Shown one piece after another: positions 48,636 through 61,600 of a DNA stretch of 64,000 bases. Position 1 is the first letter of the stretch, and the number at the start of each line of letters is the position of its first letter. The stretch comes from Volvox africanus (Eukaryota > Chlorophyta > Chlorophyceae > Chlamydomonadales > Volvocaceae). The notes beneath the pieces are model-generated. The model was not told where the DNA came from, did no database searches, and was given only the letters and a program-made list of their open reading frames with translations. The translations under genes and the position numbers were made by a program. Where the stretch lies: contig BSDZ01000019.1 of assembly GCA_030268105.1 (NCBI GenBank), positions 2,272,001 through 2,336,000 of the forward strand, written 5' to 3'.

Positions 48636-49890
48636 TTAATGCCAGCAGTCCAAATAATATAATGTTTATGTTTATCCTATTCCTAAAATCTTGTATCTTT
48701 CGTGTGCTAACCATGTGCCAACACGTAACAGGCCCTGAGGAAAACCATCAAGTCACAGCTTCCTCTTATAATTAACCTAAGCAAGTCGTGCATGATTTGT
48801 CATGGCTAGTGGCTTCCCGCCAATGACATGAAGCTAAGCTGTGCAATTTTCATGAAAAACTGCCAACGGCCAACCAGAACCCGCGCGATTTGAGCTGCTA
48901 CCTGGCTACCAAAGACGCAAAGAGGTGAAGATGGAACTACAATTGTGAATTAATAAAATTTTCATGAAGCCAATATTTGGTATTACATAGGGAAGAAATG
49001 TATTGAAATGCATGCAGTCGCCACATGTAGACCAAGGCAACTGTGAACTGTCGACGAAATACTTAAATTTTGCACTATCTTGTGCTGCCATCTCAACAGT
49101 ATAGTTTTCAGCGTGATGACCCATTACCCTCTTAGCTCGTATTGCCCATGCAAGCGGTTACAAGCTCAATAACCGCTCTGCTATGTTCTACTCAAGAAGC
49201 GTATAACACAACACAACAAAACGTCTTTATCATTTAATACAAAATGAATAAGTCATTGTCAAACGAATGTATCCTTATTCAAGCATTGGCGAGGTTTATT
49301 CAGACGGAGGGGCCGAAACACGCCGAATGACAGAACGGAAATTGTTTGGGACTGAGAGCATTCTAAGGTTGCTTTTTAAAAGTAATGGGTAATAATTGTA
49401 AGCAAGATGTAACATTTCCTGTGACATTTGCAATTTTACAAAGCTCATTCACTGCCTGACATCAGAAACCGTCGCTAACATGGAGCGGGCTTCGACAGTC
49501 GAGGCCGCACCACAGCTGCACCCGCCACACTAACTTCTTGTACTACTAATAGAAAATAATAAGTTTAACATGAAGAAATATAAATTTAAATAATTTATAC
49601 ATTTTGTAAACGGGACAACTAAGGCAAACGTTTCGACAGGGTCCGTTCGTTCCACCTCGCAGATCCGTCGTATAGCATACTTTGGCCTGGCATTGCGAGC
49701 TTGGATGAAATCATGCACGAATATGATAAACTAAAAGCCGAACCATAGTCCTCAGCAATATAACGACGTAATGCGTACACACATGCAGTTTTGGGCTGTC
49801 CCGGCAATGCGCACAACACCCTTTTTTTGACTGAATTTATATTAATTTATAGATCATTACATACATTTACATATAAAATCAGCTACGAGA
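48636..49890. other. upstream region of metalloproteinase A
   Basis: The region is AT-rich and has no coding-like frame. A TATA-like tatattaatttatag at about 49837-49851 sits some 40-50 bases before the ATG and could be the core promoter. Confidence 0.4.
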
Positions 49891-52800
49891 ATGGCTCGAA
49901 GCCCATACAGCTCTAAGTTGGCGCTGCTGTGTGCTGGATTTGCGCTTCTATGTGCTCTTCGCGGCGCACAAGCTGGGAAGGATAACCTAAAAGACTCTTC
50001 AGTTCAGGGTAAACAAATAGTTTGGCAACGAGTCTGTGTTTACGTTCCAGCTCACGCTCTGCTTGGATACCGCCGTGCGCGGGCGAAACGTTACACCCGC
50101 CGACCCTATACATAAAACCTTACATAGTTATATCCCACGGGTAGGCGTATCCATACATGCATTCAACTAAACCGATAAGCCCCAACAGGATCGAATTATC
50201 CCTGTCTCTATCTCACTTGGTTTGCTTCTTTGTTTCCCCATCGCACGCACGGAAACACCCCGACACGCAATCAAAATGTGCCATGCACATGGATGAATCG
50301 CTCGTTGCATTGTGCGCGCAGTTGTCGCCACCGTCAAAATCATGAGGTCTTATCGCGCTCTAAGGGCGATTCGCGGGAAAAGGACATTCCGCAGCACCCA
50401 TGACGCGGTGGAGCTGCACTGCCCCGAAATCATCGACCCGGCTGACGGCATTTGGAAGCCTGATCCCAACTGTTCGGTGCCATTGACGCGCATCGCTCAT
50501 GGCGACGACGAGGTGACGGCGTTCCAGCGGCGATATAATGTGATTTCTGGGGACAAAGTTGCGGTAAGCAGCAGCAAAGCGGCAAACATGCATAAGGAAG
50601 GCAGGTGCAAGATTATCGCCATCAGTTATAGGGAGCAACATGAGGCAAAGCACCCAGAAGGTAACGGCGAGACTAGCTACGGTGTAAATAATAAAACCGT
50701 CCATGCACGGCAAAAAACCTACCTTGCGTAATTGCTCAAACAGCTACGTTTATTGCAGCAGGACTGTTCCAATATCCACATACAGCAGCGCCCATGTACA
50801 TACATTCATATATATGTATATTCTCTCATAGGGTATAGGGTTTATAGGTTGTATCATAGGGTAAATGCCGGTATGTAACCGTATTATGTAAATTATCTTT
50901 ATACCTGTCACTGGCCCGCGCGAATACATACATGGCCCCAATTATACGTTGCGAATGGCGATGGGTCGTGACAGCATGTATGCGGTACGCGCAGGCCACC
51001 TTCGACATTCGAAACAGACGCAAGAATGTCAACAAGGGTGCTGCACGACGAAGCCTACTGACTGCCAGTGAGAACTTGTTAACCGATGCCATCTTTCGGC
51101 CCGACTCGATCCGGGTGGTGGAGCGCAATAACGAGCCCAAAGAGGCAAGTAACATCGCTTTCCTTGGACACGCACACTAATGATACGCGTAGAGTATTGC
51201 TGATCCAGCGGCGGTCACTCTATCTGCGCCAAGCGATGTTATTTCTGCTCGCTGCTCATCAGACGGCACTAACCTAACCCTTCACTACCCACGATGACAC
51301 AAGCGTGAGACCTACCTGTCGGTTAGATGTGCATACCTAATAATGGATGCTAATAAATACATTTTTGGCCGAAATGGACTGTGTCTGTGTCTGTGTCTGT
51401 GTCTGTGTCTGTGCCTGTGTCTGTGTCTGTGTCTGTGTCTGTGTCTGTGTCTGTGTCTGTGTCTGTGTCTGTGTCTGTGTCTGTGTCTGTGTCTGTGTCT
51501 GTGTCTGTGTCTGTGTCTGTGTCTGTGTCTGTGTCTGTGTCTGTGTCTGTGTCTGTGTCTGTGTCTGTGTCTGTGTCTGTGTCTGTGTCTGTGTCTGTGT
51601 CTGTGTCTGTGTCTGTGTCTGTGTCTGTGTCTGTGTTTGTGTCTGTGTCTGTGTCTGTGTCTGTGTCTGTGTCTGTGTCTGTGTCTGTGTCTGTGTCTGT
51701 GTCTGTGTCTGTGTCTCTCTGTGTCTGTGTGTCTGTGTGTCTGTGTGTCTGTGTGTCTGTATATGCGCCCGCCCGGAGGGTTTGCCATTCCACAACCGGC
51801 AAAGGCTGCCCCAGAAAGGTTTAGCATACATTTAACCTCACACTTAGGAGTGGCCCGCGATGTGTGCGTGTAGCCAATCGCCTTGTTGTTAACTGCGACG
51901 ATTTACCCCGCATTAATAATACGGGGGAAAAGTATCGATACATAACGAATGCGGACAGAAAAAAAGACGGGAAGGCAGTATCATCAGTTTCCAATGGAGC
52001 CTCCCTTCAGCCATTGGTAGTTCCCATGCATGTATCCATGACCTATCCTGGACCCGGTTCTTACGTATGTAGGTCTACACGGGCTCTCCCATACAGCTAC
52101 GTGCTGTGGTCTACCTGGTGGACTTTTGCGGCTGGAAGAACCCCTTCAGATCCGCCGAGGTGCGCAAAGATATAAGGGGTAAGTTAGCTGTGTTATATCT
52201 CTGTCATATCCGCCTAAGCAGGGGCCCGATCGGAAGATGACCATATATAAATAGTCCGTCCTGGATGCTAGCCGCGATGTAGACACCCCAGGATGCTACA
52301 AGATGTAGTATCTTCGGGTATGTATCTACGGGCAATATTTATGATATAATCCGCCGGCCGCGTTCTTCCGTGAGACGTACCCACAACGAACCACCCTCCT
52401 CCTTTCTGCTCGGTCCTCCAGGTTCTAATGTAAGCTGAACCGCCGCGCACCACCGTTGACGCCAACAGTTCAAAGTGAAACAGAACTCGGGTCGCAGCGG
52501 TGATCACGCTTACCTTTCTTTGTCGTCAAATAAACAAACCCTCAAGGGAAAGCGCCCCGCCCTCGCCCTCGCCCTCGCCCTCGCGGTATTACGTCTTTCC
52601 TCCTGATCCTCCTCTTGTACTCGGACCGCTCATATCAACAAAACCCGGATCGAATCATTCGCAATCAGTCCAGCAACTACCCGCTCCGTCTATCGACGTA
52701 CGACTAATGCAAGATCCGTCGCGCACCACTTTGTATGCGCGCCATCCTTTCCGACCAGGCGCTCCGGAGTTATCTTTTCTCGGAGAACGGCGCTGTGGAG

Positions 52801-55800
52801 GGCAACATGCAGGTAGGCCCTCCCTGGATGGGCGGGAATTCGATAATCATGAGTAGCTAGATAGGGCAGTCCGTACATAGCTTAGGATGACTCCAGGCAT
52901 CCGAGGATGTAGCAGCCTAGGGTATCTAGGGGTCCAGGATGGAGCGTGTATGGGTTTTCCGATGAGCCTTTGCTTAGGCGGACACAACAGATGTACAACA
53001 GAGGAAAGGAGTCTCGCTTCCCCATTACTTACGAATCCTTGTAAGGACGGCCGGTATCGATATATCAGCACAGGTCGAATTGGAGCTCTATCTAGCTGGG
53101 GTCGCCAGGATCTTTATTTGGCTGGGTCCGCGGATGGGGACCGCGGCCCCGGATTGATACATTGAACTGCGCGCGACGGGGATGAGTGGCGACATCGTGA
53201 GATGGAAGCCCTGATGAAGGGGTCTGCGATGCGCCCTGCTGCCTGATGTGCGCCCTCAAGCCCAGCGCAATGATGTCGCCTCTGTAGTACATAACCACCC
53301 TCCCACATAGACGCATGTACGACTAGATACGATAGATAGAGCCACGTTTCTAGCCACGACGTATGTTGCACTGCCGCCAGATGCGGCTAATGATTACAGC
53401 TTCATCTGTCGCCTTACGGCTTTCATCCTGCAGCAGACCCTGTGTGCAAGCTGCCTATCTCCTGTCACACTGGAATATGTACGACTGCGCATGCCGGCTC
53501 CTCCATGCATCCATCTGGCGCACGCGGCTAATACTGCTAACTACATTACCTAGCTATACTCCAATCCACCCACCACGCACCCCTGTATGAACGATGGCGA
53601 CGATGTATCGCCACCAAGCTAGCTAATTCGGGACACACACATATACGCATTCTGCAAGTTGTTTTCCCGGCCTGTTCGGCCCCATCCATATGTTAACCCT
53701 TCGTTGACGGCTGTGTAACATAATTGATCTCATCATTTCTGCTCTTATTAGCTAGATGATAAGTCTGTTGCCTGATCCCTTCCTGCTGATCAATCGATCA
53801 ATACATGCATACAGAACTACTACCGCACATGCTCCTTCGGGAAAACCATCTGGGACCCGAAATACGTGGCAGTGGTGGGGCCCCTCCAGCTCGACTGTAA
53901 GGGCACAGTGGCGAATGGGGCCTTACGGTACAACTTCGACGCATCCAAGTCGTGTGACACGAACGAGCTAATGTACTGGCGCATCGGGGCTGATACTCAG
54001 GCTCAAAAGGTATGCGAGTGACCGTTACTTACTGCTGCAGTACAACAGGCTAATGTAGATTCATGCATATATATAGGGTTATAGGGTTATAGGGTTATAT
54101 AGGGTTATATAGGGTTATTTAGGGTTATAGGGTTATATATATATGTGTGTGTGTGTGTGTGTACACCTGCGATGGGGTTCAGCCCAGTCAGGGCCCCTGC
54201 CTGGTGCAGGGCAAGTCGCACCCATATATAAGGATTACAATGTATATCCTTACATATACACAATACAAATAAACCTAGGCATGCACACATTGTAGTAGTT
54301 TACTGTCGCAACGGACTCTCAAGATGCTGAGATGGTGCTTATTGCACCTTAATATTGTGGAAGCGCGTGCCGTAAGTTATACGATTACTACTACGGGACA
54401 CCGCATGTACGGCCAGCAGGTCGATGGCCAGCAGGTTGAATGAAGTAACATACATGTGTATGCATGGTAATATACACATTGCGGCAAACGATGAAACAGT
54501 TGTTACATTCAGCTCTGCTAATTCAAATACGTTCGTGTGATCCAAATAATAAGCAAGGCGCTTATAAATGCATTTATCAAATGCTACACAATGATGAATA
54601 ATACACACAAGGATGACGTGGCATCCGTACGATTGTACGTGTCTACACATATATGCCCACAGCTGGCCGCCAGCGACTCTAACCTCAGTTCAATTTTGCA
54701 GTGGAGTCAGCGCCGGCGCGTCATGATGATCCTGCCACCAGATAATAAATGCAATTTCAACGGGATTGCAGATGCCAGCTGCGTGGGCTCCATGTGTCGG
54801 AGCTTCATCAACGTAAGCATGATGATGTTATGCAAATTCATGTCTAATGCATGCATAGATAAAAAGGAAAAAGCAAATATATGACTTGTGAAATTCAGGT
54901 GCGGATATGCTGTTAGAAACGTACGTCACCTTGCTTGCTGATAGCTGGATGGATACGCATAGGTATGCAGGTGCGAGATAGCTACAGGCGAGTGGCCGGG
55001 CAAAGTGCACCGGCAGGAGCAGGGGAATGGACTACATACACCAACACATAGCGTATATCCGACGCAGTAGCGACGGCGCTATATATGCCGCCGGCGTGAT
55101 GCAAGTAGAGGTGGGCGGTATCAAATAAATAGATGCCCCCGCAGATGACGACGCAAGATGATAATCCTTTTCATTTCGTGCCAGCATAAGAAAGCAAGAA
55201 GGCTTTGTTTCTCACCATGCATGCATCCATGTACCCCCCATCCATGTAAAGTACATACGCAAATAAATCCTCCATCTTGCCGCCCATCCCTTGTGCGTAC
55301 GACGTGTATGTATACAACACCTACCCCGCCTCAGACCAAATCCCCCCTGGATGTCAACGTGTTGTTCCACGAGCTTCAACACAACCACGGCCTTAACCAT
55401 GCAGGCCGGTACGTACAAATAAATCGCCGTTTGCATGCATGATGATGGTTGATCGGCGGTACCGAGCTGACGTGACCAAGCAAGGAAGTTATCTGTCAAG
55501 AGACGTAGCTGAGACATAAGTACATACATACATATATATATATATATAATATAGTTTATATCCGCCGTCCATCCGGGATGAGATACCCTGGTAAAAGCAA
55601 TCCTAGCCTGGTCATCGTCTCGGAAATTTTAACCGCAGATACCCCGCCCTTGACCTATCAAATCCGGATACTATATACAGCAGCAAGCACGCATGTCATC
55701 AGCATCAGCTTCAGCTTCACTGCGGGGAAACCTAATAAGCCGTACACATGTCAACTGCTTCTGCGTGCACATTATTTTGTCGACCGTGCGTGTTTATGTC

Positions 55801-57284
55801 CCACTGCGCAACGAATGGCTGGCTGGTGGTTGGTGAATTCGGGGTCTGTTTGTAAGCTATAGATGCACGCCGGGAGGGACGCTAACTAACGTCTGCTTGC
55901 TTTACAAGCCCGCTCGCTATACGTCCGTGTATGTCCAATCAGCTAGAGTACGGGGCTGCTATATATTATCGAGCTGCCTTGCTTGCATACAGCATACATA
56001 CTAAACAACTTCAACCCAGTGTTGCGTCACAGTCTGACAGGCAAACCTAGCTATCTATCTACTCCATCCATCCATCCATCCATCCATCCATCTGCAAACC
56101 AGCGGTTTACCTTCTCCCTTGTGTGCACGTACGTACGTATAAATGCCATCACAGGAATGAACTGGAGTACGGCGACCCGACTGACCCGATGGGCGACTCA
56201 CCCGCCTCCGGCCAGAAGGTTCACTGTCACAATGCTCCGTACAACTGGCGTATTGGCTGGGCCCGTCCAATCGCCGGTGGCATCCTTACCGCTGCTAATT
56301 TCACCCCGGCCGCCAACCGCTTCGTTCTCACCATTCCAGCATCCGGCACTACGGACATGAACATGGTCATTGTTGATATGGGCAGCTCAAGACCCCAGGC
56401 GAGCTCACCCTCTATTCCTTATCCAAAATATTTCCTAAGCTTCCGCGTCCGCAATATCACCTTCGGGGGCTATGACAGCGGCTTATCACCTGCCATCAAC
56501 CAAGCTGTGGTAATTCATAAGTACGACGGGACCATTAATGATCGTGATGCAAGTAAAAGCACTCTGGTTGCCATCGGCGGCCCGCGCTTTGATTCTTTCG
56601 ACCCTTCTTTCCCGGCTGGGGACGTCTGGACTGGGCCCTTCACTCCCTTCAATTCCACCAGCGGCCTCGGCGGGGGTCTACGTATCAAGGTGGTGTCGGT
56701 GGGGCCCTCGTCTGCGGTGGTGGAGGTGTGTCGCATGTACAGCCAGACGGAAGGGAAACCAGGCAGTGCGGAGTGCCAGGCCAACCTCGACAGGGACTGG
56801 TGAGTGACGATGACTGAGAGGTGAGGGGCACGTAATCGACCGATACAGATACATAGCTAGAAGGAACCCTAGATAAGTATGGAACAAATGGCAAGGCGAC
56901 ACGCAGATGCCGATCTATAAGCGGGTGAAAGTTCTTTGCTCGGGAAGCTGAAGGGCTTAAGGATAGATAAACCACTGCGTGCATGCGCTGAGTCACATCC
57001 ATAAACGGGGAATCAATGTCACCGGCGGGACCTCAAGCAAGATGTGAGAGATGCGACAACCTGCAGCTTATTACGCGCAGGTGATATGGCGCGCATTCCT
57101 TTTGGACGATACAAAGCGACGAAGAGATGCGTGGGGGAGATTTGTAGTTGCCCTTCCATTTGCTACTTCCTTGCTGGAGAGTTCATCTCTAGCTTTTTTC
57201 TAGTCACTGTCCCATCCATGCCTTGTGTTTGTGCGCAGTGATGGCAAGCTGGCCTCGCTGGATTGGGACTGCAGCCCCAAATGA
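49891..57284 (+). CDS. gametolysin/VMP-type extracellular metalloproteinase A (peptidase M11)
   Basis: M11 proteases of volvocine algae digest or remodel the glycoprotein cell wall/extracellular matrix. Ten exons: 49891-50008, 50322-50563, 50995-51144, 52073-52159, 52759-52812, 53815-54009, 54663-54812, 55335-55408, 56155-56799, 57239-57284. They give 586 residues. Residues 1-28 form a signal peptide (LALLCAGFALLCALRGAQA). Residues 40-200 form a propeptide-like region. The zinc site is HELQHNHGLNH (His344, Glu345, His348, His354), the metzincin HExxHxxGxxH motif, followed by the Met-turn YGDPTDPMG (Met369). The end, LDRDCDGKLASLDWDC, is the typical Cys-rich M11 tail. Intron 3 uses a GC donor (GAG|gcaagt) and contains a large CTGTGT array. 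The copy lies 1.4 kb upstream of its paralogue B. Substrate and exact orthology are inferred. Confidence 0.9.
51379..51761. repeat. giant CTGTGT hexanucleotide array in intron 3 of metalloproteinase A
   Basis: About 56 uninterrupted-looking CTGTGT units span 51379-51716, with single substitutions near 51414 and 51637, followed by an 8-base ctgtgtgt-type array to 51761. It is open in several frames on both strands (Cys/Val/Leu or Thr/Asp/Arg/His runs), but these are artefacts. Confidence 0.97.
52302..52336. repeat. dispersed repeat, short copy
   Basis: gatgtagtatcttcgggtat and the following bases resemble the left part of the copy at 5807. It lies in intron 4 of metalloproteinase A. Confidence 0.4.
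52917..53026. repeat. dispersed repeat, copy 2
   Basis: The core at 52955-53001 (tttccgatgagcctttgctt, then ggacacaacagatgtacaac) matches 5870-5914 with a few changes. It lies in intron 5 of metalloproteinase A. Presence at two unrelated loci supports a mobile origin. Confidence 0.55.
54073..54137. repeat. telomere-like TTATAGGG/TTTAGGG array
   Basis: There are about seven units of agggttat/agggttatat, one of them tttaggg, in intron 6 of metalloproteinase A. They resemble but do not equal the plant/volvocine telomere repeat TTTAGGG. A short GT run follows. Confidence 0.75.
56065..56093. repeat. CATC tetranucleotide run
   Basis: About seven CATC units lie in intron 8 of metalloproteinase A, some 60 bases before the acceptor at 56154. 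Confidence 0.85.
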
Positions 57285-58646
57285 TGATCGCTCGAAATAC
57301 GCACGGAAGTATCAAATGCAAGCATGCATACATATATCTAGAGACGATTCACACACACACACTCTCACCCGGTGTCAAAGACGAACCTAATCTGCAACAT
57401 CGGAGCAAGCAAGCAACCTCATATCCTCTCACATGCATAGCCATAGATGCATCAAATCTTAACCTCACGTGCGCGCAGAGTTTTCGCCACGCAAGTATAT
57501 ATGCCATCGTGCGTGATCTTGGAGAACGCGTACGTATTCATTCGTGGACATTGGGGAGCTAGTACTGTGTCTGTCCATGGCTGTGAACCTAACCGACGCT
57601 GTGGCGCAGACTCGCCCTGATGACTCGCTGTGTCACGCGACGTCACGCCGCCTCACTGCGTTACTGCTCACCACTGACCCCTCCTGTCCACTGGTTTACC
57701 ATTGACCATTAGCTGTGGTTAGGAAATTATTTAAGCCAGGGCTAACTCAGGGTACCCACTGACCTAAGCCTGCTGCAACGTATCGTATTGATTGTCTTTC
57801 ATCAGAGTACATATAGCTCCCTCAATCTTCGTTGCTTTGTTCATCGGGAGCCACCTCACGGCCCACGCTTGATTTGAGCGAAACAAGCCACATCCCGATG
57901 TAGCGAGGTTCGATCATGACAATCAATTTGTTAAGATGTCATAAATGTTAGAGATAGTACCAGTTGCTCAGTGTGAAGCAATTGGAGACAATTTCTATGT
58001 CCACCGAAAGGGGTCCAATTAACGAACTAGTCTGTTACATGACGGTTAGCCCGCGTTGCTTTTTTCTCCTAATCTCATGTAGCCTTGGAAGGACAAATGC
58101 ATAAACGTTATCTAAATGATAAATATTATGGCTTTAATGTTGCTTTTTTGAGACAGTCTTGCATCGCATTGTTCGTCATCGTGACATGCGCCTGCAGCTG
58201 CGTGTATATTGCGTGTCCTTGCTCAGCGTCCAAATCACCAAGTTGTCAGGAAAATGCTGGAGAGGTTCCCCACTAGCTTGTGTATAAACATGCGCAAGTG
58301 AGTCGACAGGTCGCCAGTTGTGAATGAAACAGACACACTAACACAGTGGGCAACTGCAAGGTACGACATAAGCATGTAGTCCGCCCGTTCAGTGGACGTA
58401 CGGGTTCGGTGCCGAAGATAGGAAGCCGTGACAATGTAACTAGAAAAGGCGCGCCCATAACTTGACACAAGTAACACCTTGAGAACCTGATAGACGTTGT
58501 GAGAAGAGTTCACGAAACTGGTGAAATCTTCATTCTTACTGATTCATCATCGGACGCAATAGCGCGTGTTGTCTGATCTGACTTTTAGGGGCTTCACAGC
58601 TTCGCATGAAACTCTGAGTAACTCCCACGATAGTGCACAGCTTCTA
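57285..58646. other. intergenic spacer between metalloproteinases A and B
   Basis: No coding-like frame is present. It must hold the 3' end of A and the promoter of B. No convincing TATA box or TGTAA motif was identified. Confidence 0.4.
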
Positions 58647-61600
58647 ATGGTGTTAAGGCTGTACTGCAGCAACCTCGCGCTGGTGTGCGCGAAGATTGGG
58701 CTTCTTTGCGTCCTCACTGTCCTCACTGCGGCACGTTCCGAAAGATACATAACTGGTGGGTCAGCTGCAAAAGACACGGACAGAAAAAGTACAGATGCAT
58801 ACCGTTCCTTCCTGCCTGCCTTCACGGGCGTAAGATCCTCACTCTTGGATGAGGCCAGGGAAAGTGAATGAGAGTATGGCATGCGTCCTGACTATATCCG
58901 TGGCGGACTCTTCCTTTCCTCATTCCTACCAACATCTTTCTACGTCATGAAGACGTTCCTTTCCTAATTCCTGCTAACATCTTTATACGTCATGCGAAAC
59001 ATAATTGCACTAAATTCAAGCTGCGCGATATTCTCGACGTGTCCATTCACCCTAAAGCCGTCGGCACCGTGGCGATCATGTCGGCCTTCGGTCGGCCTCC
59101 GCCCCCTGATGAAAAGCCTCTTAGTCCTGCATCCACACTGGACGAGAGCCCCGCCGACAACTGGCACGTCGCCACCACTGTCAATACGGATTTGGTGGAG
59201 CTGCGTTGCCCCGAGCTGCGCAACCCTGCTACCGGCTTCCTGATGTCGGATCCAAACTGCAAAGTGCCACTGAGGCGCCTGATGCGGGGCTCACAAGCGG
59301 TCGCGGCTTTCCAACGGGAGAATAAGGTGCTAACTGGCGACAAATTCAAGGTGAGAGAGAGAGGGGCAGGAAGGAAAAGAGATTGGGGAAAAAGTGGTAT
59401 CTGGGCGGACGGCGGGTGTGGGAGGGGGCAGGGCACGGGTCAGATTCAGCCTGGACAAGTGTTCGTCCGTTCGTTCTGGGTGAGCATGCACCATACCTTC
59501 GACCTAATAAGCAGCACAAAGCAGCACAAAGCACCGTTCGCTGCACAAAAATGCTTTGCTCGCCAGCCAACTTGACCGGCCTCTACATGCCGCATCACCT
59601 GCGTAGGCTGTCTTTGACATCATCGACAAGAATACCGTTAAAGCTCCGACTTTGAATTCAACACGGCGACAGCTACCCGCGACGACTGTTGGCATTCCAC
59701 AACTCCGCCCAGGGTCCTTCAGACTATTGGAGCGTGGCGATCAGAAAGAGGTATGTCAGCGCGCTTATCGACGTACTCACGGACGGACCCAGGGGTCCCT
59801 GTTTGTACATCTGCACGGACTCGACAATCTGGGATCAGGCAAGGTGCTGCTTCCGGTTGCGTAGCTGACATGCACACTCCACTTGCAGAAGGTGTGCGTG
59901 CAGGCAAAGAAACCGCGTTGCCACCTCTGCGCATTATCTAACTGAGGTTGGTTTCCATAACTCCGTTTAACTGCAGCAACCCCATATTGGTCCCTTCTAG
60001 ATGTACACGGGAGCTCCCATACAGCTGCGTGCTGTGGTGTACCTGCTGGACTTCTGCGGCTGGAAGAACCCCTTCAGATCCGCCGAGGTGAACGCGGGAA
60101 CTTCCATGAGTGTTGACTAACATAACCACCTACCATTACCTGATGAGATAAAGGCATTTGCTAAACGCATTTTAGCTCCCTCTTCCTGCCCGCATGAACT
60201 CGCTCGCAGCACAGTGCTCACAGCGCCTTTACAGTGCTGCTCCATAATTTGATTTCATTATGTATGCATTTCCGAGGGCCAGGAGTTCAGAAAATATATC
60301 TTCAACGAGCCCGGCTCTGTTGAGGGCAACCTTCAGGTAAGGTCAGCCGTTGGCGAAATGGGCAAACCTGGGCTTCTTCGGTGACAGTAGAAAGCTAGGT
60401 GATGATCGGGAGCTGGGATACATGTCTACACAGAAGCAGTGGAGCACTGAAGTTTCCTAAAGCATGGCGGTTTTTAAATGCCAACCTATTAACCGTCCAT
60501 TTAACGGTCGTATTAAATTGCCAATTTTGCGTCTTATGAGTTTACTACAATATACGTTGTTTTTGTTTCTTATATTCTATCTGGGTACCTTTCTTGTTGT
60601 AAGTTGTCTCTCGCTCTCCCGCACCCACAGAATTTCTACCAAACCTGCTCTTTTAATAAGACTCTATGGGATCCCTCCAGCGTGGTCGTGCTTGGACCGT
60701 TCACTGTGGACTGCAAGGGCGTATACATAAGGGGTATCTTTTCAACAGCGTTCGATGCATCTACGCGCTGTGGGCCGGGCGAACAAGCTTCTTGGGTTTA
60801 CGCCGCGGAAAGTCAAGCGCAGAAGGTGATACAAGAAACGTCATCGACTTCAAATGCCCGAAAACGTCTTGTGTGTGCCCGATCCGGCGGACGCAAATCT
60901 TAGCTCCCGTCGGGGCCGAGGACCGGAGCCGGGCGCTGCCAGCGTGTTGGCTATGGGTAGTGGAGCCGCGCTGCTGCGCGCATTCGAATGATGCCGGTGC
61001 ATTAGTCCTCCTGCTTCCTGGGGTATCTTTCCATCGGCCATCAGCATCCCAGACGGATTCGCTATATAAATCCTCATCCGATAGTAGACCCAAATCCACC
61101 TGCGCGTGTTGACAACCGCCCCCTGGGCCGCCCCAACGTCCGCCTCCCGCTTTCATCGAAGTATGGCATCTTCAAAGCGTATTTTCGCCACCGACGTCCG
61201 CCCGCTCATGCAGGTGGCAACGAAGGGATCCGTCCTGGAGGCTGTCCTGCAGTACCCCACTCGACGGCGTGTCCTGGTGGTGCTGCCCGCGGAGGCCAAG
61301 TGCGGCTTCGCTGGCCTTGCGGATGTGGCGTGCAGCAGCATAACCTGCCGCAGTTACATCAAGGTGAGTTCCAAGGAAGGCAGTGCAATTCTTAGTATAT
61401 TACATACATGTTTATATCAATGGCGAGCGGCCGGCGAGCAATGTGAACGACATGCACGTACATGCAGAGCGGTTGCCCGTTGCTGTAACCTACTAGCGCT
61501 GGATATTTTGGCTAGGGATAACGTCACAATCCACATGATGGATGTTACCCGTTTCCTCGAGAGGGAGTCATCGATCCGCGTGCCCGACCTGATCAATGAG

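Noticed and set aside
51312..51873. Long open frames on both strands made of Cys-Val, Thr-Asp, His-Arg or Ser-Val repeats
   Set aside because: They are translations of the CTGTGT microsatellite within an intron of metalloproteinase A; a hexamer array without stops is open in every frame.
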